From: a virus
Reading direction: 5' to 3' (one strand)
Virus record (IMG/VR): IMGVR_UViG_3300042691_023285
Span: 1-25,439 of that record
Length of the DNA stretch: 25,439 nt
Within the stretch, counting starts at the first letter, position 1; every line of letters begins with the position of its first letter. This document shows positions 12,938 to 20,752 of the stretch, in pieces. Below the pieces are notes generated by a model. That model worked only from the letters and a program-made list of their open reading frames with translations. It ran no database searches and had not been told where the DNA came from. Made by a program: the position numbers and the translations under genes.

Positions 12938-14313
12938 GTTACCGCGAAAAGATGGAGCGTGTGCGCTCAGAGGCGTTGCAACCCCAAAAGGAGAAAGCCT
13001 ATTACAGCAATTCAGGCTTCCTTAACCGCCTACCGATGCAGCAGGACGGCATTACCGCCTTGTTTGCAAACCTCTACGGAGGGCGTTCGGACATGGGATT
13101 AAGCAACCCACGGGAATCATTGGATGCGTACCGCCAAATCTTCCGCAACATCCCCCAATTCGCGGATGTTGTGAGCCGGAAGCGCGACATGATCGGCAAC
13201 CCAATCATCGAAGCGGACGATACGAAGTGGGCTGACGAGATGAATGCGTGGCTTGCTCAGTTGTCGAGCATAGGAGAGGTGGAGAACCCCTACGGTTACG
13301 ACAAAGGTATCTCCTGCCTGCTCGACCAACTCATCGAAATCATGTACGTTGACGGGTCGGGCTTCACTACCTTCCTGGACAACCAAGGCAAAGACCTTGT
13401 GAAGGGCAAGTTAGGCGGTGTGCGTGTGCATGACAGCCAACGCTTCCATTACGAGCAGTCGGCAGCAGCGCAGGACGTTTACGACTTGTGGTATTGCCGT
13501 AGGGGCATTGATGAGGTGATGACGGCCAAGGCTAAGGACTACTTCAAGGCTTTGCAGTTTGACCGGACGCAATGGCTTTGGGGCAAGCCGTTGGCCTATC
13601 ATTCTGAGTTTGTTCTGAGGTTATTCCTTGTGGCTACTGGCGCACGCGAGCAGGCCAACGCACGCATGGGCGCACCGCTTGAATTGACCATGTTTGGGTT
13701 TTCGCTGCCTACCGCCCTAGACCCTGCCATGTACTCGATGATGACGGATGACGCTAGGAACTACGCCAATCAAGCCGCCAACGCATACAAGGAAGCCATT
13801 GCAAACAAAAATACCAAGCTGAATGCAGGCGTGGACGTTGTTGGTGTTGCTCCGGCAAACATGACCATATCAAGCCACAGCTACGGCAAGGATGCCCAAA
13901 GCCCTCCTAACTTCCAACTTGAAGCACCTATGTACCTGCAATGGGCAGCAAGTTCGTGGGGCTACCCGTTGGCATTGATCGGCATGGATTCAGGCGGTGA
14001 CGGTTTGGGAAGTCAGAAGTATGCCTATGCAGCGGCCACGGCCAACCTCGCAGCGGCCACCTCGCAGATTTATCTGAGCCAAAACATCATCCAACCTTTG
14101 ATTGACCGCAGGATGCTTGACGAGCGCACAACCGCCCCGAAAGGCTACCGGATCGTGTGGTCAGGCAAGACATTGGAAGACCAAGCGAAGGAATCCGAAA
14201 TCAAGAAGATGGAGGCTGAAACAGCGAAGACCACAATCGAGGCATGGGCTAGTGCCTTGATGAACCTTAGCCCACAAGAGCAGCAGACCTTCCGTGAACG
14301 GCTGAAGATTTGA
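12934..14313 (+). CDS. Portal protein
   Basis: 459 residues from MSYREKMERV at 12934. The ATGA overlap and an AGGA four bases before the start select this over the more distant 12850. The portal forms the dodecameric channel for DNA packaging. Portal-like traits are the N-terminal part with FRNIPQFADVVSRKRDMIGN, the beta-rich middle, and the long helical region LGSQKYAYAAATANLAAATS followed by QNIIQPLIDRRM, plus a charged helical C-terminus (KESEIKKMEAETAKTTIEAW). The position before a MuF-like gene and a capsid protease is the standard order. Overall it resembles portals that pair with MuF proteins, but I cannot assign a precise family. Confidence 0.7.
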   Translation: MSYREKMERVRSEALQPQKEKAYYSNSGFLNRLPMQQDGITALFANLYGGRSDMGLSNPRESLDAYRQIFRNIPQFADVVSRKRDMIGNPIIEADDTKWADEMNAWLAQLSSIGEVENPYGYDKGISCLLDQLIEIMYVDGSGFTTFLDNQGKDLVKGKLGGVRVHDSQRFHYEQSAAAQDVYDLWYCRRGIDEVMTAKAKDYFKALQFDRTQWLWGKPLAYHSEFVLRLFLVATGAREQANARMGAPLELTMFGFSLPTALDPAMYSMMTDDARNYANQAANAYKEAIANKNTKLNAGVDVVGVAPANMTISSHSYGKDAQSPPNFQLEAPMYLQWAASSWGYPLALIGMDSGGDGLGSQKYAYAAATANLAAATSQIYLSQNIIQPLIDRRMLDERTTAPKGYRIVWSGKTLEDQAKESEIKKMEAETAKTTIEAWASALMNLSPQEQQTFRERLKI

Positions 14314-14327
14314 GGTTTTGAGGTTGT

Positions 14328-14357
14328 AGGGCGGTGTCTAGCGATGCCGCCCTTTTT
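14328..14357 (+). terminator. Intrinsic terminator after portal
   Basis: AGGGCGG (14328-14334) pairs with CCGCCCT (14347-14353), followed by T. It lies between the portal gene and the second small-gene cassette. Confidence 0.75.
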
Positions 14358-14389
14358 GTTTGGAAAAATATTTTAAAAATAATTTCACC

Positions 14390-14424
14390 GCGTGTTGCTT
14401 TTTGCTGAAAAGGTCGTATCTTTA
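14390..14424 (+). promoter_or_regulatory. Promoter of second small-gene cassette
   Basis: GTTG (14394-14397) and TATCTTTA (14417-14424) are 19 bases apart. GCGTGTTGCTTTT (14390-14402) is identical to 11626-11638, and AGGTCGTAT (14411-14419) to 11646-11654, so both cassettes share one promoter type. Confidence 0.68.
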
Positions 14425-14445
14425 CGTCATCAATAAACCAAGACA

Positions 14446-14799
14446 ATGGAAAAGCAACTCATCATCGACACCTTCAACGCAGACCGCGAGTACTTCATGG
14501 GCGAAGTTGCCAAGATGGTATCCACCGCAGAAGTGGCTTGTACAATCAATGGTGTTGCCAAGGCAGCAATGACATCATTGGTTTCAGAGCAAGGTCTTCA
14601 GTCTGTTGCAGATGAACTTCGTTTCTTTCCAAAGAAGGACACGATGGAGGCCGTGAAAGATACGTGGTCGGCTATCCTTGGTGAAATCATGGCAACTACG
14701 CACCCGAAAATGAGCCGGAAGGTTGATGCAAGCCTTGCAAAAATGGACTTGAAGTACGACCAACAGCAGCGCATTTACAAGCGCATAATGACCCGTTGA
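14446..14799 (+). CDS. Hypothetical helical protein, second cassette
   Basis: 117 residues, beginning MEKQLIIDTFNADREYF. It is predicted to be mainly helical, with a basic C-terminus (DQQQRIYKRIMTR). No family recognised. The start context is CCAAGACAATG, like other starts in this phage, and it follows a strong promoter by about 22 bases. It is inserted between portal and MuF-like genes, where most phages have no extra gene, and lies between two terminators, so it is probably an accessory gene and not part of the virion. Confidence 0.6.
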   Translation: MEKQLIIDTFNADREYFMGEVAKMVSTAEVACTINGVAKAAMTSLVSEQGLQSVADELRFFPKKDTMEAVKDTWSAILGEIMATTHPKMSRKVDASLAKMDLKYDQQQRIYKRIMTR

Positions 14800-14826
14800 A
14801 ATTAAATCAATCTCAAAAATACGACT

Positions 14827-15039
14827 ATGAAAACGACATTCTTCATTTACGACCTCAAAGACAATCAGAACCGCCCAATTGTTGACACAAACCTAGACAA
14901 CCGCAGCATGGATATGCTTGGATCAATGGACGGATGGGATTCAGCATCAGAGGCGCAGCAGGTAATTGAAGCGAACGGATGGCAGGAATCCTGTGCGGTG
15001 TATGAATACGATGAGCCTACATTCGATGATTTTAAGTAA
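14827..15039 (+). CDS. Hypothetical acidic protein, second cassette
   Basis: 70 residues, acidic, with N-terminal beta character (KTTFFIYDLKDNQNRPIVDT) and a Gly/Trp/Glu-rich second half ending in FDDFK. No family recognised. The ATG follows AAATACGACT, an A-rich start context. A terminator follows 24 bases after the stop. Its negative charge could suit an inhibitor of a host nucleic-acid-binding protein, but that is speculation. Confidence 0.58.
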   Translation: MKTTFFIYDLKDNQNRPIVDTNLDNRSMDMLGSMDGWDSASEAQQVIEANGWQESCAVYEYDEPTFDDFK

Positions 15040-15062
15040 CCAAATCCAACCTCACAACTCCG

Positions 15063-15089
15063 ACCCACCCTAACAAGGTGGGTTTTTTG
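15063..15089 (+). terminator. Intrinsic terminator closing second cassette
   Basis: ACCCACC (15063-15069) pairs perfectly with GGTGGGT (15077-15083) around a 7-base loop; five more T follow. The MuF-like gene starts 15 bases later. Confidence 0.85.
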
Positions 15090-15100
15090 TTTAATTTCGC
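15090..15100 (+). promoter_or_regulatory. Start-proximal -7-like box before MuF-like gene
   Basis: TTTAATTTCGC ends three bases before the ATG at 15104 and directly follows a terminator. It resembles the boxes at 12802 and 16133. Confidence 0.3.
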
Positions 15101-15103
15101 AAT

Positions 15104-16099
15104 ATGACCCCACAAGAAGAAAACCGCCTTGCAGACGAGGCGAACATGCGGATACCCGACACGAAGGCTATCACGGCTTCCGTCCTCATTGAGTTGGTGA
15201 AGCTAGCCGATGCGTACATTGACGCGGTGATTGCCGAGTTGCCGAAGGATGGCAAGTACGAGGCGAAGCAGTATGATTGGGGCGTTAAGCCGAAGGAGTG
15301 CGCTTGTGGTGGCAAGCATGTTCACGTAGTCGAGAAGGCCCAGTATTACACGCCTCGCAAGGTATCCGAGATTGAAAAGCTATTTCGGCAAATCGTGGGC
15401 AGTTCGGTTGTCGAGGCGTTGTTGGATGATGAGGCATTGTGGCTTGCAATGGCGGCAGGTGCAGCGGATGACGGTGAAGGCAGCCCGTTGTTTAAAGGTC
15501 GTTTGATGATGGCCGACAAGACGGGCGCATGGGCTTACGAAAGGGCAAAGCAGCAATGGGACAAGCGATTCGCGCAAATGGGCGCAACATGGGGGCAGGA
15601 AAACCCGATTGCATCAAGTCGGATGGTCATAACGCAGGAGATGCCGTGGTTACGCAAGATGAACACGGAGGGCTATACGTTGATGGTGGACAAAATAAAG
15701 CTGCAATATTTGCCCGATATTAAAAACCTAATCAACCAAAACGCCCTAGACGGTGTGCCGTGGAATCAGATCGCGTCAAACCTCCGCAAAGAGATGCAGT
15801 TCGGCAAGCGTTGGGATTGGGTGCGGTTGGTCAGGACGGAAATGGGCATGGCAAGCCGCAAGGCTACGCTAGAACAGTACGAGGACATGGGCGTTCCAAA
15901 GGTGGAATGGTCAACAAGCAGGGCAGGGGATGTATGCGACATCTGCGAAGGCTACCGCGGCAACAGCTACTTCCTGGACGAAGTGCCAGACTACCCACAC
16001 CCTCAATGCCGCTGTGTCCTTTTGCCATCATGGGGCAAGCCGAAGCCGATGCCGCAGACAACCGTGCAGCGTTTGCCGAAAGTTCCAATCGAGCAGTAA
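15104..16099 (+). CDS. MuF-like minor head protein
   Basis: 331 residues. The C-terminal part has the hallmarks of the phage Mu gpF/SPP1 gp7 family: RTEMGMASRKATLEQYEDMG, then CDICEGYRG, then HPQCRCVLLPSW (about residues 245-312), where Cys and His residues may bind metal. The N-terminal two thirds are helical with a CACGG segment near residue 65. MuF proteins are minor capsid components that act at the portal vertex in head assembly and may enter the host with DNA. The order portal - MuF - protease supports the call, although here two accessory genes separate portal and MuF. No toxin domain is visible at the C-terminus. Confidence 0.75.
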   Translation: MTPQEENRLADEANMRIPDTKAITASVLIELVKLADAYIDAVIAELPKDGKYEAKQYDWGVKPKECACGGKHVHVVEKAQYYTPRKVSEIEKLFRQIVGSSVVEALLDDEALWLAMAAGAADDGEGSPLFKGRLMMADKTGAWAYERAKQQWDKRFAQMGATWGQENPIASSRMVITQEMPWLRKMNTEGYTLMVDKIKLQYLPDIKNLINQNALDGVPWNQIASNLRKEMQFGKRWDWVRLVRTEMGMASRKATLEQYEDMGVPKVEWSTSRAGDVCDICEGYRGNSYFLDEVPDYPHPQCRCVLLPSWGKPKPMPQTTVQRLPKVPIEQ

Positions 16100-16131
16100 T
16101 AAAAAATATTACGCACGATTTGGTTTTATGC

Positions 16132-16140
16132 GTAAACTTG
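16132..16140 (+). promoter_or_regulatory. Start-proximal -7-like box before protease gene
   Basis: GTAAACTTG ends four bases before the ATG at 16145. TTTG at 16119-16122 is too close to serve as a usual -33 element. Confidence 0.3.
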
Positions 16141-16144
16141 CAAC

Positions 16145-17197
16145 ATGCAGCATGTACCGCACTATCTCGAAGGTAAAGTAATATCGGATATTACATCCTA
16201 TGAGGTATCTCACGCCTCGATTAACGGTGCTTTCAAGTTCACCAACAAGGCTCTTTCTGGCGAAGAGTTGGACGAGGCAGGCATCGAGCAAGGCGCGGCA
16301 GGCAAGTGGTACGTGGTGAAAATGGCAGGGTCGGAAGTTGACCGACATCGTGAACGCTTTACTTTGGAAGTACTTCAAAAGTATGCTGACGACATCAACC
16401 GCAATGGATCAACATTCAATTTCGGTCATACCTCCGACAACCTCATCGGCAAAGTCACCAAGGCATCCGTCATGGGTGGAGATTTGGTGGGCTATGTTTG
16501 GGTGGATGATTTGGCCGTGATGCCGAACCAACCCAAGATGAGCGTTAACCACGCCATCGAGGTAGGTATCATCAAGGAAGTGAGCGTAGAGGTTAGCGGT
16601 CTGCTTCGGTCTGCTGCCAAAAACGAGGACGGCTATGCTACAGAATGGGAGTATTTCTTCGACCCGTCACGCCCAGAAGCTACCGAGTTCCACGGTCTAG
16701 CATTGGTCAAGCGTGGCGCACAGCGTGGCGCGGCTCTCAGCGTTAAGGCGTTGGACGGGAAGCCCGAACCGACCCCACAACAAGCATCTAAAACCATTAG
16801 AGATATGAAAGAAGTGTTTATTGTCAACGGACAGAAACACGCATTGACCGCCAAGGCTGAGGGCAACGAGATTGTCTTTGATGCCGAATCAGTCAAGGCG
16901 TTGGAAGTCGCTATTGCGGCAGTTGAAAAGGAAGCGGTCAAAACAACCGAACTGACTAACCAATTGTCCGCTAAGTCGCTTGAAATCGAAGCCCTCCGCG
17001 CTCCGTTCGAAGCCGACATCATCAACGGGGAAAAGGCACTTGAACTGCCCGAACCTGACCGCATGACATTGGAAGCCGTCAAAGGCTTGACCACTACCGA
17101 ACTACTCAGCAAGGCAAAGGCAGTTACCGACAAGGTAGCCACCAAGTCCGTTGTTGAACCTACTACTATGTCCACTAAATTGCCCTGGCAGGCTTAA
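16145..17197 (+). CDS. Prohead protease with C-terminal scaffold-like region
   Basis: 350 residues. Residues ~1-200 look like a phage capsid-maturation serine protease: GSEVDRHRERFTLEVLQ, FNFGHTSDNLIGKV with candidate His95, EVSVEVSG with candidate Ser147, and EFHGLALVKRGAQRG with His183. Residues 221-350, after a Pro/Gln-rich linker, are Glu/Lys/Ala-rich and coiled-coil prone (VKALEVAIAAVEKEAVKTTE), as expected of a scaffold. In-frame ATG 16805 (M221) at the domain boundary could give a separate scaffold product, as known for several phages with nested protease/scaffold genes. It ends five bases before the next gene. Confidence 0.65.
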   Translation: MQHVPHYLEGKVISDITSYEVSHASINGAFKFTNKALSGEELDEAGIEQGAAGKWYVVKMAGSEVDRHRERFTLEVLQKYADDINRNGSTFNFGHTSDNLIGKVTKASVMGGDLVGYVWVDDLAVMPNQPKMSVNHAIEVGIIKEVSVEVSGLLRSAAKNEDGYATEWEYFFDPSRPEATEFHGLALVKRGAQRGAALSVKALDGKPEPTPQQASKTIRDMKEVFIVNGQKHALTAKAEGNEIVFDAESVKALEVAIAAVEKEAVKTTELTNQLSAKSLEIEALRAPFEADIINGEKALELPEPDRMTLEAVKGLTTTELLSKAKAVTDKVATKSVVEPTTMSTKLPWQA

Positions 17198-17202
17198 ATA
17201 CA

Positions 17203-17685
17203 ATGGCAGAAACTTTTATTTACCCACGCCCTAACTCTGCGCAGGGCTTTTATAGCGCAAATGACGTGTTCCGCGTTATGCCGACCAACGTCATCCAATC
17301 CACTACCCCTGCTGCTGCTGCTGCATTGCCGCAAGTTGCCGCTGTCGTACAAGAGTTCACCTCAGCAGACCGTTACGCGGTTGACTGCGTGTGCGGTGGC
17401 ACGATCAAAAAGATTGGCGACACCTACGGATGGTTGATGAAAGACGAGAAAGTGTCCACCGCTGCCGCTTACGCCATCTCCGGCGAAATGCGCTGCTTGC
17501 AGGATGCCGCTTCCGTTCCTGCCGTTGGTGCTGATGCTTACATCATCGCTGCTAGCTGCCTCGTTACACACGACAGCGCAGGCAACGAGTACATCGGCAA
17601 ATTTTCAAGCGTTGCGTTGACCAATCCGACTGGCTTGCCTGCCGGAACATACGCAGACGTTATCCTCATGCAATCTGAACTCTGA
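17203..17685 (+). CDS. Hypothetical protein upstream of capsid, possible head decoration protein
   Basis: 160 residues with Ala-rich N-terminal part and beta-rich remainder (GGTIKKIGDTYGWLMKDEK, AYIIAASCLVT, TYADVILMQSEL). The position between protease/scaffold and the capsid gene is where many phages encode a capsid-stabilising decoration protein, which also fits the size and beta content. I do not recognise a family, so this is placement-based. The start context ATACAATGGCAG recurs at 22077. It is followed 15 bases later by the capsid gene. Confidence 0.5.
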   Translation: MAETFIYPRPNSAQGFYSANDVFRVMPTNVIQSTTPAAAAALPQVAAVVQEFTSADRYAVDCVCGGTIKKIGDTYGWLMKDEKVSTAAAYAISGEMRCLQDAASVPAVGADAYIIAASCLVTHDSAGNEYIGKFSSVALTNPTGLPAGTYADVILMQSEL

Positions 17686-17700
17686 TAATCTCTGACAGAA

Positions 17701-18744
17701 ATGTTTAACAACGAAACCCTATATGTTGCATTGCAGTCGGAGATTGCAGACAACAACGAAGTAGCCAAGCAATTCAGCGAAGACATCCTCGGCAACGATG
17801 AAGTCAAGCGCGAAAAGGCCATCGAAAAGGTCAACGCTAAGTTGAACCTGATGGACGACTTTTTCAGCGGTCGCGCACTCAGCGAAGCCGCTTACAAGTC
17901 GGTGAATTTCCCGACAACCCACAAGTCAAGCGGTGCGCTCAACAGCAGCAGCTTCCGCATTGATGCCATCGAATCGTGGTTCAACACCCAGCAGATTGAC
18001 ACCAAATGGATGCAGATGTTCCGCACGGTGTCCGCTTCCGGTGTGAGCGAAATCGAGTTGGTGGATTGGCTTTCCAAGGTAGTACATAAGGAGTACCAAG
18101 ACGGTGAGCAGATCAAGGGCGAACCGCTCGGCCAAAACGCCTTTGACCGCCTTGGCGCAAAGCGTTTCGGTGGTGCTGCCCTCCTGCTCCGCAGGTTGAC
18201 CATTTCGCAAGCCCGTTACAACTTGCAGAACATCCTGATGAGCCATCAGATGCGCGAGTTGTCAACGAAGGCCGACCAAGCCTACACCGCCATCGCAGGT
18301 GCAACTCCGGCGGGCACTACCGCCTTTGCTGTGAGCATCATTAACTCCGTAAATAAAGGCGTTGTTGACCTTTGCACAAGCATGGCAGCCGCAGGTTACG
18401 ATGTCAACGATGACACCCCGATGTTCTTCTTGTGTCATGGAAGCCACAAGTCGGCTGTATTGTCCGCCTTCGACACCCTCGCAGGTGACAACGGCTCGAA
18501 CATCCGCCTTCGTTACAACGTGACCCCTGTGTTCACCTTCAATAGCAACTACCCTGCTGACTTGCTCGGTGTGGACTATGGCAAGCTGATCGTTCCAGGT
18601 ATCAAGAACATTTACGGAAACTTCGAGAATGCCCGTGTTGAAGAGGTTCGCACCCCTAGCAAAGACGCTAGCGAGATTGTGTACCAATACTACTGCAACT
18701 GGAAGGTTGAAGGTGACCAAATCCAACGTGTGGACATCGCCTAA
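17701..18744 (+). CDS. Major capsid protein
   Basis: 347 residues, a normal size for an HK97-fold capsid subunit. The N-terminal ~55 residues are helical and charged (NDEVKREKAIEKVNAKLNLM), like a scaffolding or E-loop region. The body contains AIESWFNTQQIDTKWMQMFR, a spine-helix-like stretch LLLRRLTISQARYNLQNILM, and a C-terminal domain with MFFLCHGSHKSAVLSAFDTL and an ending rich in beta strands. There is no specific motif that proves the fold; the call rests on size, composition and position after protease and before neck genes. Its stop overlaps the next ATG (TAATG). Confidence 0.68.
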   Translation: MFNNETLYVALQSEIADNNEVAKQFSEDILGNDEVKREKAIEKVNAKLNLMDDFFSGRALSEAAYKSVNFPTTHKSSGALNSSSFRIDAIESWFNTQQIDTKWMQMFRTVSASGVSEIELVDWLSKVVHKEYQDGEQIKGEPLGQNAFDRLGAKRFGGAALLLRRLTISQARYNLQNILMSHQMRELSTKADQAYTAIAGATPAGTTAFAVSIINSVNKGVVDLCTSMAAAGYDVNDDTPMFFLCHGSHKSAVLSAFDTLAGDNGSNIRLRYNVTPVFTFNSNYPADLLGVDYGKLIVPGIKNIYGNFENARVEEVRTPSKDASEIVYQYYCNWKVEGDQIQRVDIA

Positions 18745-19034
18745 TGAGCGGTTTCACTTATCCTAAGAAAAGCGTGCGTGAGGGCTATGGCAACATGGCT
18801 TTCACACGCGCCAATCTTTGCCTACTTCATGAAGGCAAGGGCGTGAACGGTCAATGCGTGGGCAATATGATGCCTGACGCTGAGATTGCTCACTTGTTCG
18901 GATGCTCGGCATGGGAGGTTTCCTACGCACGCAAGCACTCCGCATATTGGGAGCATTACCCCGTTCAAAGTGATGCGCTAGAATCAAAAGAACCAACGCT
19001 CGCAAAAGGGCGCAAATCCAAAAAAGACCAATGA
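18744..19034 (+). CDS. Hypothetical protein with possible helix-turn-helix
   Basis: 96 residues, coupled to the capsid gene by TAATG and to the following gene by ATGA. The middle part, PDAEIAHLFGCSAWEVSYAR (about residues 44-63), has the pattern of a helix-turn-helix of the type found in small DNA-binding proteins. The C-terminus is basic (LAKGRKSKKDQ). A DNA-binding protein between capsid and decoration genes is unexpected. It could be a regulator or a protein bound to packaged DNA. Evidence for function is weak. Confidence 0.5.
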   Translation: MSGFTYPKKSVREGYGNMAFTRANLCLLHEGKGVNGQCVGNMMPDAEIAHLFGCSAWEVSYARKHSAYWEHYPVQSDALESKEPTLAKGRKSKKDQ

Positions 19035-20209
19035 TTACCGTAACGGTTGACTATATTGACGGTAGCAATATCACAAATGATATTCGCTGCATCGACCCTG
19101 CAATGATTGTGCCGGGCAGCATTCGCCCTAGCACGGTCAACACCACGGGTTCTGCCTGCATCATGGAGGTGCTTACGTGGGATGGGAATATTCAGAACTA
19201 CCGCGCTGTGCGTTGGGTTTTGACCGACACCTTTACCACGATTGTAGCAAGCCTCAACCTTGTGGCCGTCACCCTCGCAAAGGTGAACGGTGAAAGCGTC
19301 ACGGCTGACCTTCGCGGACTTGACCCGTCCATGATTGTCCCCGGCACGATGCGCCCTCTCACGGCAAACAACACGGCTACGGCTGCTGTTCTTTCTGTGC
19401 TTACTTGGGACAACAACACCTTTACAAAGAAGGCTGTTGAATGGCAATTGTCCGGCACGTATGCCGCCACGAAGACCGCCATCGAACTTGCAGAGCGCAC
19501 CGCCAACCAATTCGCACCGCCATACGCAGCCGCAACGGGAACTGACACCTACGCTCTTACCCTTGTTCCTGCAATCACCGCCTACACAACGGGCGTACCT
19601 TTCTACTTCCAAGTTGCCAACACCAACACGGGCGCATCCACGTTGAACGTGAACGGGCTTGGTGCTAAGGCTTTGGTCAAAGGCGCATCCACCGCCCTTG
19701 CAGCTTCTGACCTGACGGTAGGTAAAATCTATCAGGGCGTGTATGACGGAACGAGGATTCAAGTCAGCGAACTGCCTGCTTCTAGCGGTGGTTCTGACCC
19801 TTGGACGGAAGTTACGGTAACGCTGAGTGCTGCTGCTTTGGCTACGTGTGGGGTAACTCCAATTGAATTGAAGGCCGCTCCTGCCGCAGGTTCTTATTAC
19901 GAGTGGGAAATCATCATCAAGAAGCCGGGAGCATCGAACATATCCGCAGGTACGGTTGACTATTGGATGATTGGAACTGGAATTTACAACGGTGCATTGT
20001 TTGAGCCGCTGACATTCCAGAACGCTTTCCAAGGTGTTATCAGCGCATCATCCTTCGCGGTTGGCAGTTCTGTTGCAGGTACAGCGGCATATTCGACCCT
20101 GCAAACCACGGCAGACACGTTGATTTTCGGGTCGTTCAACGGCAACAATCCTACGGCTGCTGTTGGCGACATGACCGCAATCGTCCGCACGAAGACACGC
20201 ACGTTCTAA
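19031..20209 (+). CDS. Virion protein with tandem duplicated N-terminal domain
   Basis: 392 residues. Residues ~3-73 and ~77-148 are an internal duplication: both carry DPxMIVPGxxRPxTxN, then VLTWD, then AVxW. The middle (~165-245) resembles a repeat of phage tail fibre and collar proteins: GTDTYALTLVPAITAYTTG followed by NTGASTLNVNGLGA and a VYDGT segment. The C-terminal ~130 residues are beta-rich, starting with WTEVTVTLSA. Such modules usually form trimeric fibres or surface decorations. The position after the capsid gene suggests a head fibre or capsid decoration that might bind host surfaces or mucus; this is inference. The start overlaps the previous stop (ATGA). Confidence 0.6.
   Translation: MITVTVDYIDGSNITNDIRCIDPAMIVPGSIRPSTVNTTGSACIMEVLTWDGNIQNYRAVRWVLTDTFTTIVASLNLVAVTLAKVNGESVTADLRGLDPSMIVPGTMRPLTANNTATAAVLSVLTWDNNTFTKKAVEWQLSGTYAATKTAIELAERTANQFAPPYAAATGTDTYALTLVPAITAYTTGVPFYFQVANTNTGASTLNVNGLGAKALVKGASTALAASDLTVGKIYQGVYDGTRIQVSELPASSGGSDPWTEVTVTLSAAALATCGVTPIELKAAPAAGSYYEWEIIIKKPGASNISAGTVDYWMIGTGIYNGALFEPLTFQNAFQGVISASSFAVGSSVAGTAAYSTLQTTADTLIFGSFNGNNPTAAVGDMTAIVRTKTRTF
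19037..19474 (+). repeat. Internal domain duplication in virion protein
   Basis: Two ~70-residue units (about 19037-19249 and 19259-19474) encode DPAMIVPGSIRPSTVN and DPSMIVPGTMRPLTAN at the same relative place. The divergence between units shows an old duplication. Confidence 0.7.
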
Positions 20210-20231
20210 CGACCCTAACCCTAGCTGACCA

Positions 20232-20747
20232 ATGGCACAACTTGTAGAACTGACATCCGCCCAACTCTTCACCGTTGTTACCGCAGCAGGTGACGGGAGT
20301 GGTCGTATCGGACGTTGGACGGTTGATGCGTTGGTCAGCTATATTCAGCTTCTTCCGTCCTTCATGCAGCCGTTGACGCTTGCGTACAATGAGTGCGTGA
20401 CGCTTCTGACGGGCGTTGGGCTGAATCCTGCAAGCCTGACAGATCAACAAGCCGCAGACGCAACCTATGCGATGGCATTTGCTGCCGCTTATCGTTTGTT
20501 GCTAGTTGACGCGGCAGGGGCGACCACGCTTCCGGCTGAGAACTTCGTCACGGCAAGGCAGGAGTTCGGGCAACGTGTGACTATCTTCTACCAACTCGCA
20601 GGCAAGCACTACGATGCGGTTGGAGTACCGAAGACTAGCAACCCTTATTACGACTACGCGAAATGGGAAGGCTCTTTTGATATTGTCACCCGTGACGATG
20701 CAACGCAAGGCTACCCCTACGGCAATTCATTCACAACCATACCATAA
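20232..20747 (+). CDS. Putative head-tail connector protein
   Basis: 171 residues, mostly helical, with Ala-rich helices (QQAADATYAMAFAAAYRLLL) and an N-terminal segment that could wrap around a ring. The position after the capsid-associated genes and before the tail terminator-like gene is where adaptor proteins (gp6-like) are encoded. No motif confirms it. The gene starts 22 bases after the previous stop and ends five bases before the next start. Confidence 0.45.
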   Translation: MAQLVELTSAQLFTVVTAAGDGSGRIGRWTVDALVSYIQLLPSFMQPLTLAYNECVTLLTGVGLNPASLTDQQAADATYAMAFAAAYRLLLVDAAGATTLPAENFVTARQEFGQRVTIFYQLAGKHYDAVGVPKTSNPYYDYAKWEGSFDIVTRDDATQGYPYGNSFTTIP

Positions 20748-20752
20748 GATAA

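Noticed and set aside
16633-17175. 180-codon minus-strand Ser/Ala-rich frame opposite the protease/scaffold gene
   Set aside because: The composition reflects the complement of Glu/Lys/Ala codons of the coiled-coil region; no independent support.
18965-20032. Long open frame (355 codons) on the minus strand, antisense to the duplicated-domain virion protein
   Set aside because: It lies entirely opposite a well-supported gene with overlapping codons to its neighbours. The translation is rich in Arg, Cys, Gly and Val without any motif, typical of a shadow frame.
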